Source: Candidatus Omnitrophota bacterium (GTDB lineage: Bacteria > Omnitrophota > Omnitrophia > Omnitrophales > Aquincolibacteriaceae). Taken from it: 36,366 nt of DNA. The notes under the pieces are model-generated. The model was not told the DNA's origin, made no database searches, and saw nothing but the letters and a program-made list of their open reading frames with translations. Positions within the stretch are counted from its first letter, which is position 1; every line of letters begins with the position of its first letter. Of this stretch, positions 24,367 through 33,274 are shown one piece after another. The position numbers and the translations under genes are program-made. The stretch covers positions 1 through 36,366 of the forward strand of contig JAHFHF010000003.1 in NCBI GenBank assembly GCA_023247055.1. The letters are read 5' to 3'.

Positions 24367-24848
24367 AACTGAAGCTAAATCCGAAGTTCGCCGCCGTGCT
24401 GGCCGCGGTGCTATGCGTACTGATGAGTTTTTTTATAATCCGGGCCTTTTTAGGAAACTCCTTGGATCTTTTGAAAGTGCGCTACGCAAAGGCGGAAGAA
24501 AAACTTATTTACAATCAGACCTTAGTGAAGCAGAAAGACGCTTTGAAAAAACGCTGGCAAGACTATGCCAAGTATTTTTCAGATCCTAGCGCAGCCCAGC
24601 AGGGTGTTTGGATGAAAGAACTTCTGGCTTATGCCAAGAACAAACCCTTTGCCTTGGATAAACTCGAACCCGCTGGAGAAAATCTTGTTTTCACTGCCTT
24701 TCACGGGGATGCGTTGAAGTTCGTCGAGTTTATTTATGACCGGATAACCCAAGATCCTTTGTCCGGCATCGCGTCTTTTTCTTTCCGGCGCGAACGGCCT
24801 GAAGAACCCTGGAATTTCGAATTTATTTTAACCAAGGTGAAACCGTGA
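24354..24848 (+). CDS. gspM: Type II secretion protein GspM-like
   Basis: 164 residues. One transmembrane helix near the N-terminus (about 12-33, FAAVLAAVLCVLMSFFIIRA) is followed by a coiled-coil (AKAEEKLIYNQTLVKQKDAL) and a small periplasmic ferredoxin-like domain. This is the standard GspM/PilO layout. It overlaps gspL upstream by 13 bp, and its TGA overlaps the GTG start of gspE. It partners GspL in the inner-membrane assembly platform. Confidence 0.8.
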   Translation: MEKIKLKLNPKFAAVLAAVLCVLMSFFIIRAFLGNSLDLLKVRYAKAEEKLIYNQTLVKQKDALKKRWQDYAKYFSDPSAAQQGVWMKELLAYAKNKPFALDKLEPAGENLVFTAFHGDALKFVEFIYDRITQDPLSGIASFSFRRERPEEPWNFEFILTKVKP

Positions 24849-26278
24849 AGCCCGGTGCCGCGCTTCTACAAGCCGAGGAAGAAGCCTTGCGGCTGGTGTC
24901 TTCGCCGCTGGCAAGTCATTATGGAATTTTTCCGCTGCATTTGCACCAGAATGTTCTCTGCCTCGCTGTTCCTTCCGGTTTGACCGCTGAAGACAAGGAG
25001 ACGCTGCGGATTGTTTTAGGCCGTACGCTGGAATTTGTGGAATGTGATCCGAAAATGATCGAACTTTCCATTGCGCACACGTACGGACTGGGTGCCGGCG
25101 TTGTTGAAACGCTGGTCCGCGGGCAAGACGCGGCGCCGGAAGAAGAAACATTTTTGTTAAAAGCGGGCGGGGACGGGGACAGTGATGCCGGACTCATCGA
25201 GTGGGTCAACCGGCTGATTGAAGATGCCATCGCCGCGCGGGCTTCCGATATCCATATTGAACCTTTTGAAAGCAATCTGCGCGTCCGCTACCGCGTCGAC
25301 GGACTGCTGCAGGAAGCCCGCATGCCCGGGCATATCCATACGCTGGCGCAATCGTTAATTTCGCGCATCAAGATTATGTCCAGGCTGGACATCGGCGAAC
25401 GCCGGCTTCCCCAAGACGGCCGTATTAAAGTCAAACGGCACGCGGATATATTAGACCTGCGCGTTTCGGTAGTGCCGTCTGCTTTTGGCGAGGCGGTGGT
25501 CATTCGTATTCTGAAACCGCTGGCCTTGCTGCAGCTTGCCGACCTGGGCTTTGACGAAAAAAACACCTTAAAAATCCGCGGGCTGCTGCAAAAACCACAC
25601 GGCGTTGTGCTGGTAACGGGCCCCACAGGCTCAGGCAAAACAACGACGCTTTACGCGTGCTTGAAAGAACTTAACTCAATGGAAAGAAAAATCATCACGA
25701 TTGAAGACCCCATCGAATACAAATTGCCCGGCGTTTTGCAGATGCAGGTTCATACGAAAGCAGGCCTTACGTTTGCAAAGGCCCTGCGTTCGATTCTGCG
25801 GCATGATCCGGATTGCATTATGATCGGTGAAATCCGCGACAGCGAAACCGCTGAAATTGCTATTCGTGCGGCACTTACGGGCCATCTTGTTTTTTCCACT
25901 CTGCATACCAACGATGCGCCTTCAGCGGCCGTACGCCTTATCGAAATGGGCATAGAGCCTTATCTGGCCGCCTCATCCCTGCGCGGCGTGATTGCCCAGA
26001 GGCTTGTGCGCCGGTTTTGTCGGCGCTGCCCGGCGGGGCATCCAGAGATGCATTGTCCCGAATGCGGCGGTAAAGGATTTTATGGCCGCCTCGCAATTTC
26101 TGAAATTATGACCGTCAACGAAACTTTGGAAGACTTGATTCTGGCCGGCGGTTCCGGATCCGCTTTACGCAAGGTGGCCTTGATGGGCGGCATGGAGAGT
26201 TTGTATGAAGACGGACTGGCCAAAGTTCGTGCGGGAAAGACCAGCCAGTCCGAAGTCGAAAGAGTCATCTCGCATTGA
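24845..26278 (+). CDS. gspE: Type II secretion ATPase GspE
   Basis: 477 residues from a GTG overlapping the gspM stop. An abbreviated N-terminal domain (about 5-90) precedes the GspE/PilB catalytic region. It shows DIHIEPFESNLRVRYRVDG, SRLDIGERRLPQDGRI, Walker A GPTGSGKTT from about residue 259, the Asp box IITIEDPIEY, Walker B CIMIGEIRDSETAEIA near 323, and the His box TGHLVFSTLHTNDA. A four-cysteine zinc motif (CRRC...CPEC, near 392-408) is present, as in GspE and PilB but not PilT. It powers pseudopilus assembly on the cytoplasmic face through GspL and GspF. Confidence 0.95.
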   Translation: MKPGAALLQAEEEALRLVSSPLASHYGIFPLHLHQNVLCLAVPSGLTAEDKETLRIVLGRTLEFVECDPKMIELSIAHTYGLGAGVVETLVRGQDAAPEEETFLLKAGGDGDSDAGLIEWVNRLIEDAIAARASDIHIEPFESNLRVRYRVDGLLQEARMPGHIHTLAQSLISRIKIMSRLDIGERRLPQDGRIKVKRHADILDLRVSVVPSAFGEAVVIRILKPLALLQLADLGFDEKNTLKIRGLLQKPHGVVLVTGPTGSGKTTTLYACLKELNSMERKIITIEDPIEYKLPGVLQMQVHTKAGLTFAKALRSILRHDPDCIMIGEIRDSETAEIAIRAALTGHLVFSTLHTNDAPSAAVRLIEMGIEPYLAASSLRGVIAQRLVRRFCRRCPAGHPEMHCPECGGKGFYGRLAISEIMTVNETLEDLILAGGSGSALRKVALMGGMESLYEDGLAKVRAGKTSQSEVERVISH

Positions 26279-26289
26279 AAGGATTTGTT

Positions 26290-26715
26290 ATGAAAATAAA
26301 AAATGAGAAGGGTTTTACGATGATCGAGATTCTGCTGGTGGTCATGATCATCGGTATTTTGGCATCGCTCGTCGCGCCTCGCCTAGCCGGCCGTTCAGAG
26401 GATGCCCGGAAACAAGCGGCCCAGGCCGATATCGAAGGCGGGCTAAGTTTGGCGCTTGATTTGTATGAGGTAGACCAAGGCCGCTACCCTGAAAAATTGG
26501 AAGATCTCATCAAACAGCCTGCCGGAGCCGACCGCTGGAAAGGGCCCTACCTCAAACGCAGGCTCCCCAAGGATCCCTGGAAAACCCCTTACCTCTACCG
26601 TTTTCCTGGCAGTCATAACAGCGATGGGTATGATCTCTTTTCCGCCGGCGGCGACCGGCAAGAAGGAACGGAAGATGACATCGCGAACTGGGAAAGCCTT
26701 GATAGTCAAAGGTAG
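26290..26715 (+). CDS. gspG: Major pseudopilin GspG
   Basis: 141 residues from the ATG at 26290, with an AAAGGA site 7 nt before it. A TTG at 26275 would overlap gspE but has no ribosome site. The prepilin leader is MKIKNEKG / FTMIEILLVVMIIGILASLV with Glu at +5. The GspG C-terminal signature is DLYEVDQGRYPEKLEDLI, followed by DPWKTPYLYRFPG and the calcium-site-like YDLFSAGGDRQEGTEDDIANW. It forms the shaft of the pseudopilus. It is the last gene of the operon here; no gspH or prepilin peptidase follows. Confidence 0.95.
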   Translation: MKIKNEKGFTMIEILLVVMIIGILASLVAPRLAGRSEDARKQAAQADIEGGLSLALDLYEVDQGRYPEKLEDLIKQPAGADRWKGPYLKRRLPKDPWKTPYLYRFPGSHNSDGYDLFSAGGDRQEGTEDDIANWESLDSQR

Positions 26716-26902
26716 AAGTCGAAGCGAAATTTCCTTCCGGGTTAAGCGCCTAAGTCCCGCATTACTCACCTTTTCGCTATAAGAAAGAACTGCTTATAGA
26801 AGTCCAGAACCTGTAGAATATGGACGATAAATAAGACAAGGTGCATCTTTGCTGGATAAGTTTAATGATCAATAAAATCAGACCAAATAATTAAGGATTA
26901 GT

Positions 26903-28198
26903 ATGTCTTTTGAGAGAGTGACTTTTCAATGCCACGATATCGAAATAAAAGGGAAAGTCTATCGTCCGGAAGTACTGGATGATTGTAAAGGAATTGTCAT
27001 TTTTACCCACGGTTTGGGATATTGTGACCGGCAATATGAAATAGATGGCGATCAATTTGCAGCGAAAGGATATATTCTTTTTGTTTACAATCTTCGCGGG
27101 CATGCTGGGACTTCCGGCGAATGGACGTTGAATGCAGCAATAGCAGACTTGTCTGCAATTATTGATTTTCTGACTCATCATTATGTGTTTCCCAATAACT
27201 TGCGTATTTGTGCGATGGGGCATAGCACAGGTGCTTTAATTACGCTTTTTGCTGCGGCAAAAGACCCGCGCATTCGCTTAGTAAGTGCGGTGACGGTTGT
27301 AACGCGCTTAAGAGACTCATATTTGCATTGGTTTGAAAGCGGATTCAACATTGAATCGCAAGATTTTTTTAAAGCTAAGGGTGTTTTAGACCCAAAAATT
27401 AAAGAATTCCTGGATCAGCTCGAACCTTACGAGCAGTTTGAAAAGAAACAACTCGATTTGTCCACTTTAGAGATACCTCATCGGTACGGCTTACTTAAAT
27501 CGAAAAGTTGGAGCAAATTTTTTCATGAAATTGTTTTTACTGAAAGCATTATTGAGCATGCGGATGAATTAAAAATCCCCGTGCTGCTTTTTCGCGGGGA
27601 AAGTGATGAAGTTATGGACGTGAAGAAAACAAATGAACTATATGACAAGCTTAAAGGGCGCCTGCTTTGCAAACTGTTTGTGACGGGTTCTTTGAATCAC
27701 TTTCACAATGATCGCTGGGGCCTGATTCAGCAGGAAACACTTCGTTTTTTTGACGAACATTGTGGTTATTCAGATAGCTCCAATGAAGCAGAGAAACACA
27801 TTTTAATTATCGACGATGATCCGCTCGTAACGCGGTCTCTTCAAATTCTGCTGCAGAAGAGCGGGTTTGAGCACGTCCATATATGCAATGATGGAGAAAC
27901 TGCATTAAAAAGCATGCTTGAGTTCAAAGAAAAAATGGGGCGTTGTTTTAACCTCGTGATATCGGATATTCGGATGCCTGGAATCGATGGTGTTGAGACG
28001 ATCAGGCGAGCCAAGAAAATTGTAGCTGAAAGAAATGAAGCCGCAAGCCCGGTCATTTTCATCACGGGCTATGAGGGCGACGCTGGAAAGGAGCGCGCCA
28101 GTGAAGTAGGCTATATGGACTATTTTTATAAGCCATTGGATCTTAATAAATTTGTCGAAAGCGTGCGGAGGCATTTAGGATGTATAAAAAAATCTTAG
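26903..28198 (+). CDS. Alpha/beta hydrolase fused to a C-terminal receiver domain
   Basis: 431 residues. Residues 1-285 are a serine-hydrolase fold of the Hydrolase_4/S33 class: oxyanion loop THGLGY (35-40), nucleophile elbow AMGHSTGAL with S108, acid D235 (RGESDEVMD) and H266 (SLNHFHND). Residues 298-425 are a complete receiver domain (IDDDP with D304-D306, phosphoacceptor D355 in ISDIRMPG, T388, K410 in FYKPLD). The usual receiver-output order is reversed: enzyme first, receiver last. The next gene is a methyltransferase of the type commonly fused to this hydrolase, and a kinase-receiver-kinase set follows. Phosphorylation may therefore switch the hydrolase. A lysophospholipase-like or acyl-ester substrate is a guess. 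A 187-bp gene-free spacer precedes it. Confidence 0.85.
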   Translation: MSFERVTFQCHDIEIKGKVYRPEVLDDCKGIVIFTHGLGYCDRQYEIDGDQFAAKGYILFVYNLRGHAGTSGEWTLNAAIADLSAIIDFLTHHYVFPNNLRICAMGHSTGALITLFAAAKDPRIRLVSAVTVVTRLRDSYLHWFESGFNIESQDFFKAKGVLDPKIKEFLDQLEPYEQFEKKQLDLSTLEIPHRYGLLKSKSWSKFFHEIVFTESIIEHADELKIPVLLFRGESDEVMDVKKTNELYDKLKGRLLCKLFVTGSLNHFHNDRWGLIQQETLRFFDEHCGYSDSSNEAEKHILIIDDDPLVTRSLQILLQKSGFEHVHICNDGETALKSMLEFKEKMGRCFNLVISDIRMPGIDGVETIRRAKKIVAERNEAASPVIFITGYEGDAGKERASEVGYMDYFYKPLDLNKFVESVRRHLGCIKKS

Positions 28199-29001
28199 TT
28201 TCTCTGGATGATTTTTTTTACAAGAAACTTATGCGAAACGCATTAAAACTTTCGAAGCTAGGGTATGGCTTTGTCGTTTCCGGGGCTGAATCCGGAGTGA
28301 ATTTTGAACACGTTTATGATGACAAGGCGATTGGGCGGTTTGTTATTGGAAAATATGTCGATCGAGCACTTCTTAATTTGCCGGCGGTTCAAGCAACGCG
28401 GGCACGAAAAGATGAAATTAAAAATATTTTATGGAATGAAGTGTATAACAATCGCATAAAAGAAAAGGTAACTACGGTGCTTGATCTGGCATCGGGAGGT
28501 GCGCGGTATTTGAGAGAGCTGAGAGAAGAACATAATCAAGGTTGGATTTTTTCATTGTGCGTTGATCGCGATTCCAAATGCACCTCCATGGGAACAAAGT
28601 TGACCCAGAAAGAGAATGTTAAAAATATAAGGTTCTTTGCGGCGGATGTTTTCAAGATGGAGCGATTGAAGAAGTTTGCGCAAAAAAAACACCGTCAAAT
28701 CGATATCGTTGTAGCGTCTGGAATTTTTATTTATTTCAAAGATGATGTGGTTGAGAAAATGCTTAGAGAGATTTATGGCGCTCTTCCGCAAGGAGGTTTG
28801 GTGATTTTTACTTCGTATGAAAAATTAAATACCCGAAAACTTATGCGAAAAGCAATGGTCACATCATCCGGAGAACAATGGACGTTGTATTATAGAAAGC
28901 CGGAATATTGGCGAGAGTTGCTAAATGAAATTGGTTTTCGCGATGTTTTTATTTCGCGCGACAAGTGGCTGATGAACAACGTCTGCTATGCCCGGAAATA
29001 A
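28180..29001 (+). CDS. Class I SAM-dependent methyltransferase (Methyltransf_20-like)
   Basis: 273 residues. The N-terminal 90 residues are helical (YKKLMRNALKLSKLGYGFVV). The Rossmann core has motif I VLDLASGGARYL (about 99-110), motif II SLCVDRDSKC and a post-core IDIVVASGIFIYF (about 175-187), then GALPQGGLVIFTSYEKL. The closest family I know is the methyltransferase half of bifunctional alpha/beta hydrolase/methyltransferase proteins, which fits its overlap of 19 bp with the hydrolase gene. A GGAGG ribosome site lies inside the upstream gene. The methyl acceptor is unknown; a lipid or fatty-acyl product of the hydrolase is a plausible but untested idea. Confidence 0.8.
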   Translation: MYKKILVSLDDFFYKKLMRNALKLSKLGYGFVVSGAESGVNFEHVYDDKAIGRFVIGKYVDRALLNLPAVQATRARKDEIKNILWNEVYNNRIKEKVTTVLDLASGGARYLRELREEHNQGWIFSLCVDRDSKCTSMGTKLTQKENVKNIRFFAADVFKMERLKKFAQKKHRQIDIVVASGIFIYFKDDVVEKMLREIYGALPQGGLVIFTSYEKLNTRKLMRKAMVTSSGEQWTLYYRKPEYWRELLNEIGFRDVFISRDKWLMNNVCYARK

Positions 29002-29010
29002 AAATCAAAA

Positions 29011-31332
29011 ATGCTGACTCAACTGACATTGCTCGGTGCAATTAGCCTGCTCAACTTCTTTACCTGTATTTTCATCGGTACCTTCCTTCTCATTAGGCAC
29101 AATCGAAGCCCCGTTAATATCAGCTATTGCGCGTTTGATTTCTGCATCGCTTTCTATGCCTTTTTTTATTTTCTTTGGCAGTCAACGACGGATGCTGAGC
29201 AAGGGGTTCTTTTTTTTAAATTATGTATTACGGGCGTGATTCTTATTAACTCTGCATTTCTTCACTTTAGTTACGCCTTGTTATCAATCCACAGAAAAAA
29301 AATTAATCATCTCATTGTCATTCATACCGTTAATCTTTTATTTTGTTTTTTTGGGTTCAATGGATTTTATTCGAGCTGGGTGGAGAAATATAATTATGGT
29401 CTTTGGCCGATTCCAACGACACTTTTTAATATCTATCTTGTCTGGTGGTTTGCGCAGGTTATTTATTCTTTTTTTATCATTTATATGGAGGGGATAGCAA
29501 AATCCAGCGGCTTTCGCCGTTATCAATTCAAATGGGTTTTTTGGGCAACTCTTGTTGCGTTTGTGGGCGGAGCGACAAATTGGTTAGTTTGGTATGGTAT
29601 ACAGTTTCCGCCTTACATGAATTCCGGCATTGCGCTGTATGCCCTTATTCTATCCTATGCCATTTTTAAACATAAGCTCCTTGGTATTGATGTCATTATC
29701 AAACGCACCCTTGTTTTTACGGGGTTGCTTGCGTTTGTATTTGCCGTTTTTTCTGCTGCGACGCTTTTAGTTCGGGAAGTTTTATTCGCATATTTTAAAG
29801 TTGGGAATGCATGGACGTACGCCATCAGCCTCTTCCTGATCGTTCTTGGCTATGACCATATCCGTAATTTGCTGATTAATCTTACCGATAACTATCTATT
29901 CCAGAAAAAATACGATTATCAAAAACTCCTGAAAGAAGCGTCGCGCGGCATGTCGCGCATCAAGAGTCTCGAGCATTTGTTGAGCCTTGTTGTGCATTTC
30001 ATTACGATGAAAATGCGTGTTAGTAATGCCGGGGTTTTAACGCGCGTGCTGGACGGCAATACTTTTTGCTTTCAGTATCAACGTGGCTATCAGCGCTCAA
30101 TCGAGGACACTCGGCTTTCATGGGAACACCCTTTGATTGAATATATGGCTGTTGTTAAGGAAGTGGTGGATATTGAACAAGTCAAAGAAAGAATAGCTAA
30201 CCCCGATTTAAAAAACCCGGCCTCCAAAATTCCATTTTCGTGCGACTATGCGGTCATTCAGAAAACTTTGGAGGAAATGGGTGCCGCATGCTGCATCCCA
30301 AGTTTCCTGGGACAAGAATTACGCAATGTGCTGGTGCTTGGGGCGAAGAAATCCGGAGATTATTTTACGGAAGAAGACCACAACGTTCTTTTAACGCTGG
30401 CGCAAGAATCGGCTATTGCGATTGAAAATGCGCGGCTTTATGACGAGCAAGTCAATAAATCACGTGAGCTGCAGCAGATTAATACCCAGCTTGAAACGGC
30501 AAAGTCGAGTTTGTTGGGAGCGCTGCAGGAGACTGAGTTAGCCAACAAACGTCTGCAAGATACGCAGGCACAGTTGATTCACGAGCAGAAAATGGCAACC
30601 CTGGGACGCCTTGCTGCTTCCGTTGGTCATGAGGTCAACAATCCGCTTACGATTCTTTCCATGAATGTCTCGCGTGCGATCCTGAAATACCGCAAGAACC
30701 CTGAAGCAAAAATTTCTGAAATTCTTGACATCTTTACGAAGATGGAGCAAAACATCAATCGCATTAAAGCCGTTGTGAATACGCTCACAGGGCTGCTCAA
30801 GAAATCAGAAAAGGGTAAGTTTGAACCGCTTTCGCTAAAGCTCATTCTGGAAGAAACCCTGCCGCTGGTGCAGTTCCAAACTTATCTCGATAACTTGGCG
30901 GGAACAGAAGTTGAATTTATTGTGCCTGGCAATATCCCATTGGTCCGCGGCGATCTGGAACGCTTGCAGGAAGTTTTTCTGAATTTGTTTATTAATGCCT
31001 ACCACGCCATGGAAGGGCGGTCGAATCCAAAAATTACGGTGACTGCCGATGCCGGCGACGACAGCAAATTTGTCTCGATTCATTTTGGTGATACCGGCAA
31101 AGGCATGACGGAGGAAACGGCCAAGCGCATTTTCAATTATGGGTTTACGACCAAGCCGGCAGGCAAGGGGTCCGGTCTTGGCCTTTACATGTGTAAATAC
31201 ATCATTGAACTTCATGGCGGTGAAATCCGGGTGGCGAGTGAGGTCGATAAGGGCACGACGTTTACTCTGACATTACCCATCTTTGAAGAAACAGGCACTA
31301 ATTTTGCCGATCAGGAGTACCGGACCGCATGA
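29011..31332 (+). CDS. Large membrane sensor histidine kinase, 7TM-GAF
   Basis: 773 residues. The N-terminal membrane region (about 1-290) shows the SYAIFKHKLLGIDVIIKRTL signature of 7TM histidine kinases. A GAF domain (about 305-475) and a coiled-coil (about 480-525, SRELQQINTQLETAKSSLLG) follow. The H box ASVGHEVNNPLTIL has phosphoacceptor H540. The catalytic domain has NLFINAYHAME (N), DTGKGM (G1), FNYGFTTK (F) and GSGLGLYMC (G2). It is the fullest kinase in the window and starts 9 bp after the methyltransferase stop. Its own stop overlaps the following receiver gene (ATGA), so it is likely the cognate kinase of that receiver and possibly of the hydrolase-linked receiver. Confidence 0.92.
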   Translation: MLTQLTLLGAISLLNFFTCIFIGTFLLIRHNRSPVNISYCAFDFCIAFYAFFYFLWQSTTDAEQGVLFFKLCITGVILINSAFLHFSYALLSIHRKKINHLIVIHTVNLLFCFFGFNGFYSSWVEKYNYGLWPIPTTLFNIYLVWWFAQVIYSFFIIYMEGIAKSSGFRRYQFKWVFWATLVAFVGGATNWLVWYGIQFPPYMNSGIALYALILSYAIFKHKLLGIDVIIKRTLVFTGLLAFVFAVFSAATLLVREVLFAYFKVGNAWTYAISLFLIVLGYDHIRNLLINLTDNYLFQKKYDYQKLLKEASRGMSRIKSLEHLLSLVVHFITMKMRVSNAGVLTRVLDGNTFCFQYQRGYQRSIEDTRLSWEHPLIEYMAVVKEVVDIEQVKERIANPDLKNPASKIPFSCDYAVIQKTLEEMGAACCIPSFLGQELRNVLVLGAKKSGDYFTEEDHNVLLTLAQESAIAIENARLYDEQVNKSRELQQINTQLETAKSSLLGALQETELANKRLQDTQAQLIHEQKMATLGRLAASVGHEVNNPLTILSMNVSRAILKYRKNPEAKISEILDIFTKMEQNINRIKAVVNTLTGLLKKSEKGKFEPLSLKLILEETLPLVQFQTYLDNLAGTEVEFIVPGNIPLVRGDLERLQEVFLNLFINAYHAMEGRSNPKITVTADAGDDSKFVSIHFGDTGKGMTEETAKRIFNYGFTTKPAGKGSGLGLYMCKYIIELHGGEIRVASEVDKGTTFTLTLPIFEETGTNFADQEYRTA

Positions 31333-31691
31333 AATTCAGAATTTTAATTATTGATGACGAACCCGGTATTGTGGAAGAGGTCAGCAGCTTTCTTACCGAA
31401 GAAGGCTATGAGATCAGCACGGCGGATACGGCAGGGGATGGCATCCGCAAGTTTGAGTCTTTCCGGCCTGATTTGATTCTTTTGGATATGAAACTGCCCG
31501 ACCAATCGGGCATTGAAGTTCTGCGCATCGTGAAAAAAAACTCCCCCTCAACACGCGTCATTGTGAATACCGGTTATGTCGATCAAAAGATGATCGATGA
31601 GGCCGAAGCGCTTGGACGTGATGCTTTTTTACAGAAACCCTTTAATCTCGAACGCCTCCTCGATGAAGTCCAGCGTGTCTTGCGGAAATAA
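31329..31691 (+). CDS. Single-domain response regulator (CheY-like)
   Basis: 120 residues, one receiver domain only: D9-D10, phosphoacceptor D53 (LILLDMKLPDQSG), T81 (IVNTGYVD) and K103 (LQKPFNL). The ATG overlaps the TGA of the preceding kinase and the stop lies 9 bp before the next kinase. With no output domain it must relay phosphate or act through binding. The operon also encodes a receiver on the hydrolase, so a branched or competing phosphoflow is possible. Confidence 0.92.
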   Translation: MKFRILIIDDEPGIVEEVSSFLTEEGYEISTADTAGDGIRKFESFRPDLILLDMKLPDQSGIEVLRIVKKNSPSTRVIVNTGYVDQKMIDEAEALGRDAFLQKPFNLERLLDEVQRVLRK

Positions 31692-31700
31692 CTGCCCCGC

Positions 31701-33053
31701 ATGAATCTCGATAATTTTCCCATTCTTTACAGTTTTTTGCCCCTTATAACAGGCGTCGTCATTCTCATGATAGGCGCTGTGGTCAAAATCTATCAACCCA
31801 AGCAGAGCCTGCCTAAAATATTTTTATTTTTGTGCGTGAGTGTCTTCATTTGGACAGCAGGGTATGCAGTGAATTATGAAACAAAGTCTGAGACCGTTGC
31901 TTTGTGGGCTTGCCGGGCGGCCTTTCTTGGGGTTATTTTTATTCCTTCGACGACGCTGCATTTTGTAATCAGGCTTCTTAAGCTTTCCAAGTGCTACGTC
32001 TTAGTTTGGCTCGGATATGCCGTAAGTTTGATCTTTATTCCCATTATTTGGACGGATCTTTTTTTGGCAAAGATGACCGTATTTTTCTGGGGATATTACC
32101 CATTAGCCGGGCCGTTCTACGGGTTATTTGTCGCGTATTATGCGATTGTTTTCTTTGCCTGCGTTGCCCTGCTTTTTGTTTCTTATATTCGCCAGCAAAC
32201 GGTGCAGGTGAAATACGTTTTGATTGCTTTTTTTATTGCTCTATGGAGCCTTGTCGATTACTTGCCGAATTATGGCATTGAGATTTATCCGTTTGCCTAT
32301 CTTTGTGCTCTGGGCTGGATCATAACCATCAGCTATTCGATCACGCGGCACCGTTTGTTTGACATTGAGGCCGTGGTGGATGTCATTCATAGAGACCGTC
32401 TCGCCATGCTGGGCCTATTATCGGCCAGTGTTAACCACGAAATCAAAAATCCGCTTTACATCATGCGCGGGCAGTTTGATTTGCTGAAAGAGACAGGGAC
32501 GGCTGACAAAGATCCGCGTCTAGCCCGATGCATTGAGCAGATGGATTTGCAGATCCAAAGAATTCAAAAGTTGCTTAAGATGTACTCCGGCCTGGGTGCG
32601 GGTTCTCAGCCTAAAACCGCTGAAGTTTGTATCAAAAAAAGCCTGACAAATGTTGTCGAGTTTTTAGAATTTGAATTTAAACGCCGTTCTATTCAAATCG
32701 AGTTAATCGAAGAGAGTAATTTACCTTTGGTGCGATGTACCCGCTTCGAATTAGAAAGCATTATTTTGAACCTGCTGCTCAATGCTTGCCAGGCCATTGA
32801 TGCATCCGGAAAAATCGCAATACAGACGGGCATTGACGCTGATAAGGTCACTATTTGTATTCAAGACACTGGCCCCGGACTAAGCAAAGAGCAACGCCGT
32901 CGTTTATTTGAGCCGCTAGCAACCACCAAACCCGAGGGGAGTGGATTGGGTCTTTTTATCACCAAATCAATCGTTGAAAAATACGGTGGTCATTTGGAAG
33001 TGGTCTCAGAACGGGGGCACGGCGCTATCTTCAAAGTCTTTTTCGTTTTCTAA
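31701..33053 (+). CDS. Membrane sensor histidine kinase, 7TM without GAF
   Basis: 450 residues. Seven hydrophobic helices (about 1-225) end with SITRHRLFDIEAVVDVI. The membrane region passes straight into the H box ASVNHEIKNPLYIM with H246, with no GAF domain. The catalytic domain has NLLLNACQAID (N), DTGPGL (G1), FEPLATTK (F) and GSGLGLFIT (G2). Compared with its three 7TM relatives in the window it is the minimal form. As the last gene of the hydrolase-methyltransferase operon, it gives this locus two kinases for two receiver domains. Confidence 0.92.
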   Translation: MNLDNFPILYSFLPLITGVVILMIGAVVKIYQPKQSLPKIFLFLCVSVFIWTAGYAVNYETKSETVALWACRAAFLGVIFIPSTTLHFVIRLLKLSKCYVLVWLGYAVSLIFIPIIWTDLFLAKMTVFFWGYYPLAGPFYGLFVAYYAIVFFACVALLFVSYIRQQTVQVKYVLIAFFIALWSLVDYLPNYGIEIYPFAYLCALGWIITISYSITRHRLFDIEAVVDVIHRDRLAMLGLLSASVNHEIKNPLYIMRGQFDLLKETGTADKDPRLARCIEQMDLQIQRIQKLLKMYSGLGAGSQPKTAEVCIKKSLTNVVEFLEFEFKRRSIQIELIEESNLPLVRCTRFELESIILNLLLNACQAIDASGKIAIQTGIDADKVTICIQDTGPGLSKEQRRRLFEPLATTKPEGSGLGLFITKSIVEKYGGHLEVVSERGHGAIFKVFFVF

Positions 33054-33102
33054 AATTCCGCCAATTTTTTGCGAGTTGAAACTTTATAAAATTAGTCTCT
33101 CT

Positions 33103-33158
33103 CCTAGCCTCTTCGTCCCTAACCCCTCCCTAACCCCTAACCTCTAGCCCCTATTCCC
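33103..33158. repeat. C-strand heptamer array before the second secreted-protein copy
   Basis: Eight degenerate 7-bp units (for example CCTAGCC, CCCTAAC, TAACCCC, TAGCCCC, TATTCCC) lie in the 294-bp gap between the kinase and the secreted protein. They have the same C-strand orientation as the arrays before 8227 and 9492. The rest of the gap is the duplicated leader region (33175-33347). Confidence 0.8.
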
Positions 33159-33274
33159 TCTCTCCTGCTTTCCTTTCGCGCCAAAGTAATTTCTCTTGTC
33201 CGTTTTCCGGGCAGAAGCCTGCTTTTTAAAAAAATCCTCATAGAGTTTATTTCCTTTCCGTTTTAGTTTGACTT

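Noticed and set aside
26777-26800. Hairpin CTATAAG/CTTATAG after gspG as operon terminator
   Set aside because: AT-rich stem with no following T-run; not convincing as an intrinsic terminator.
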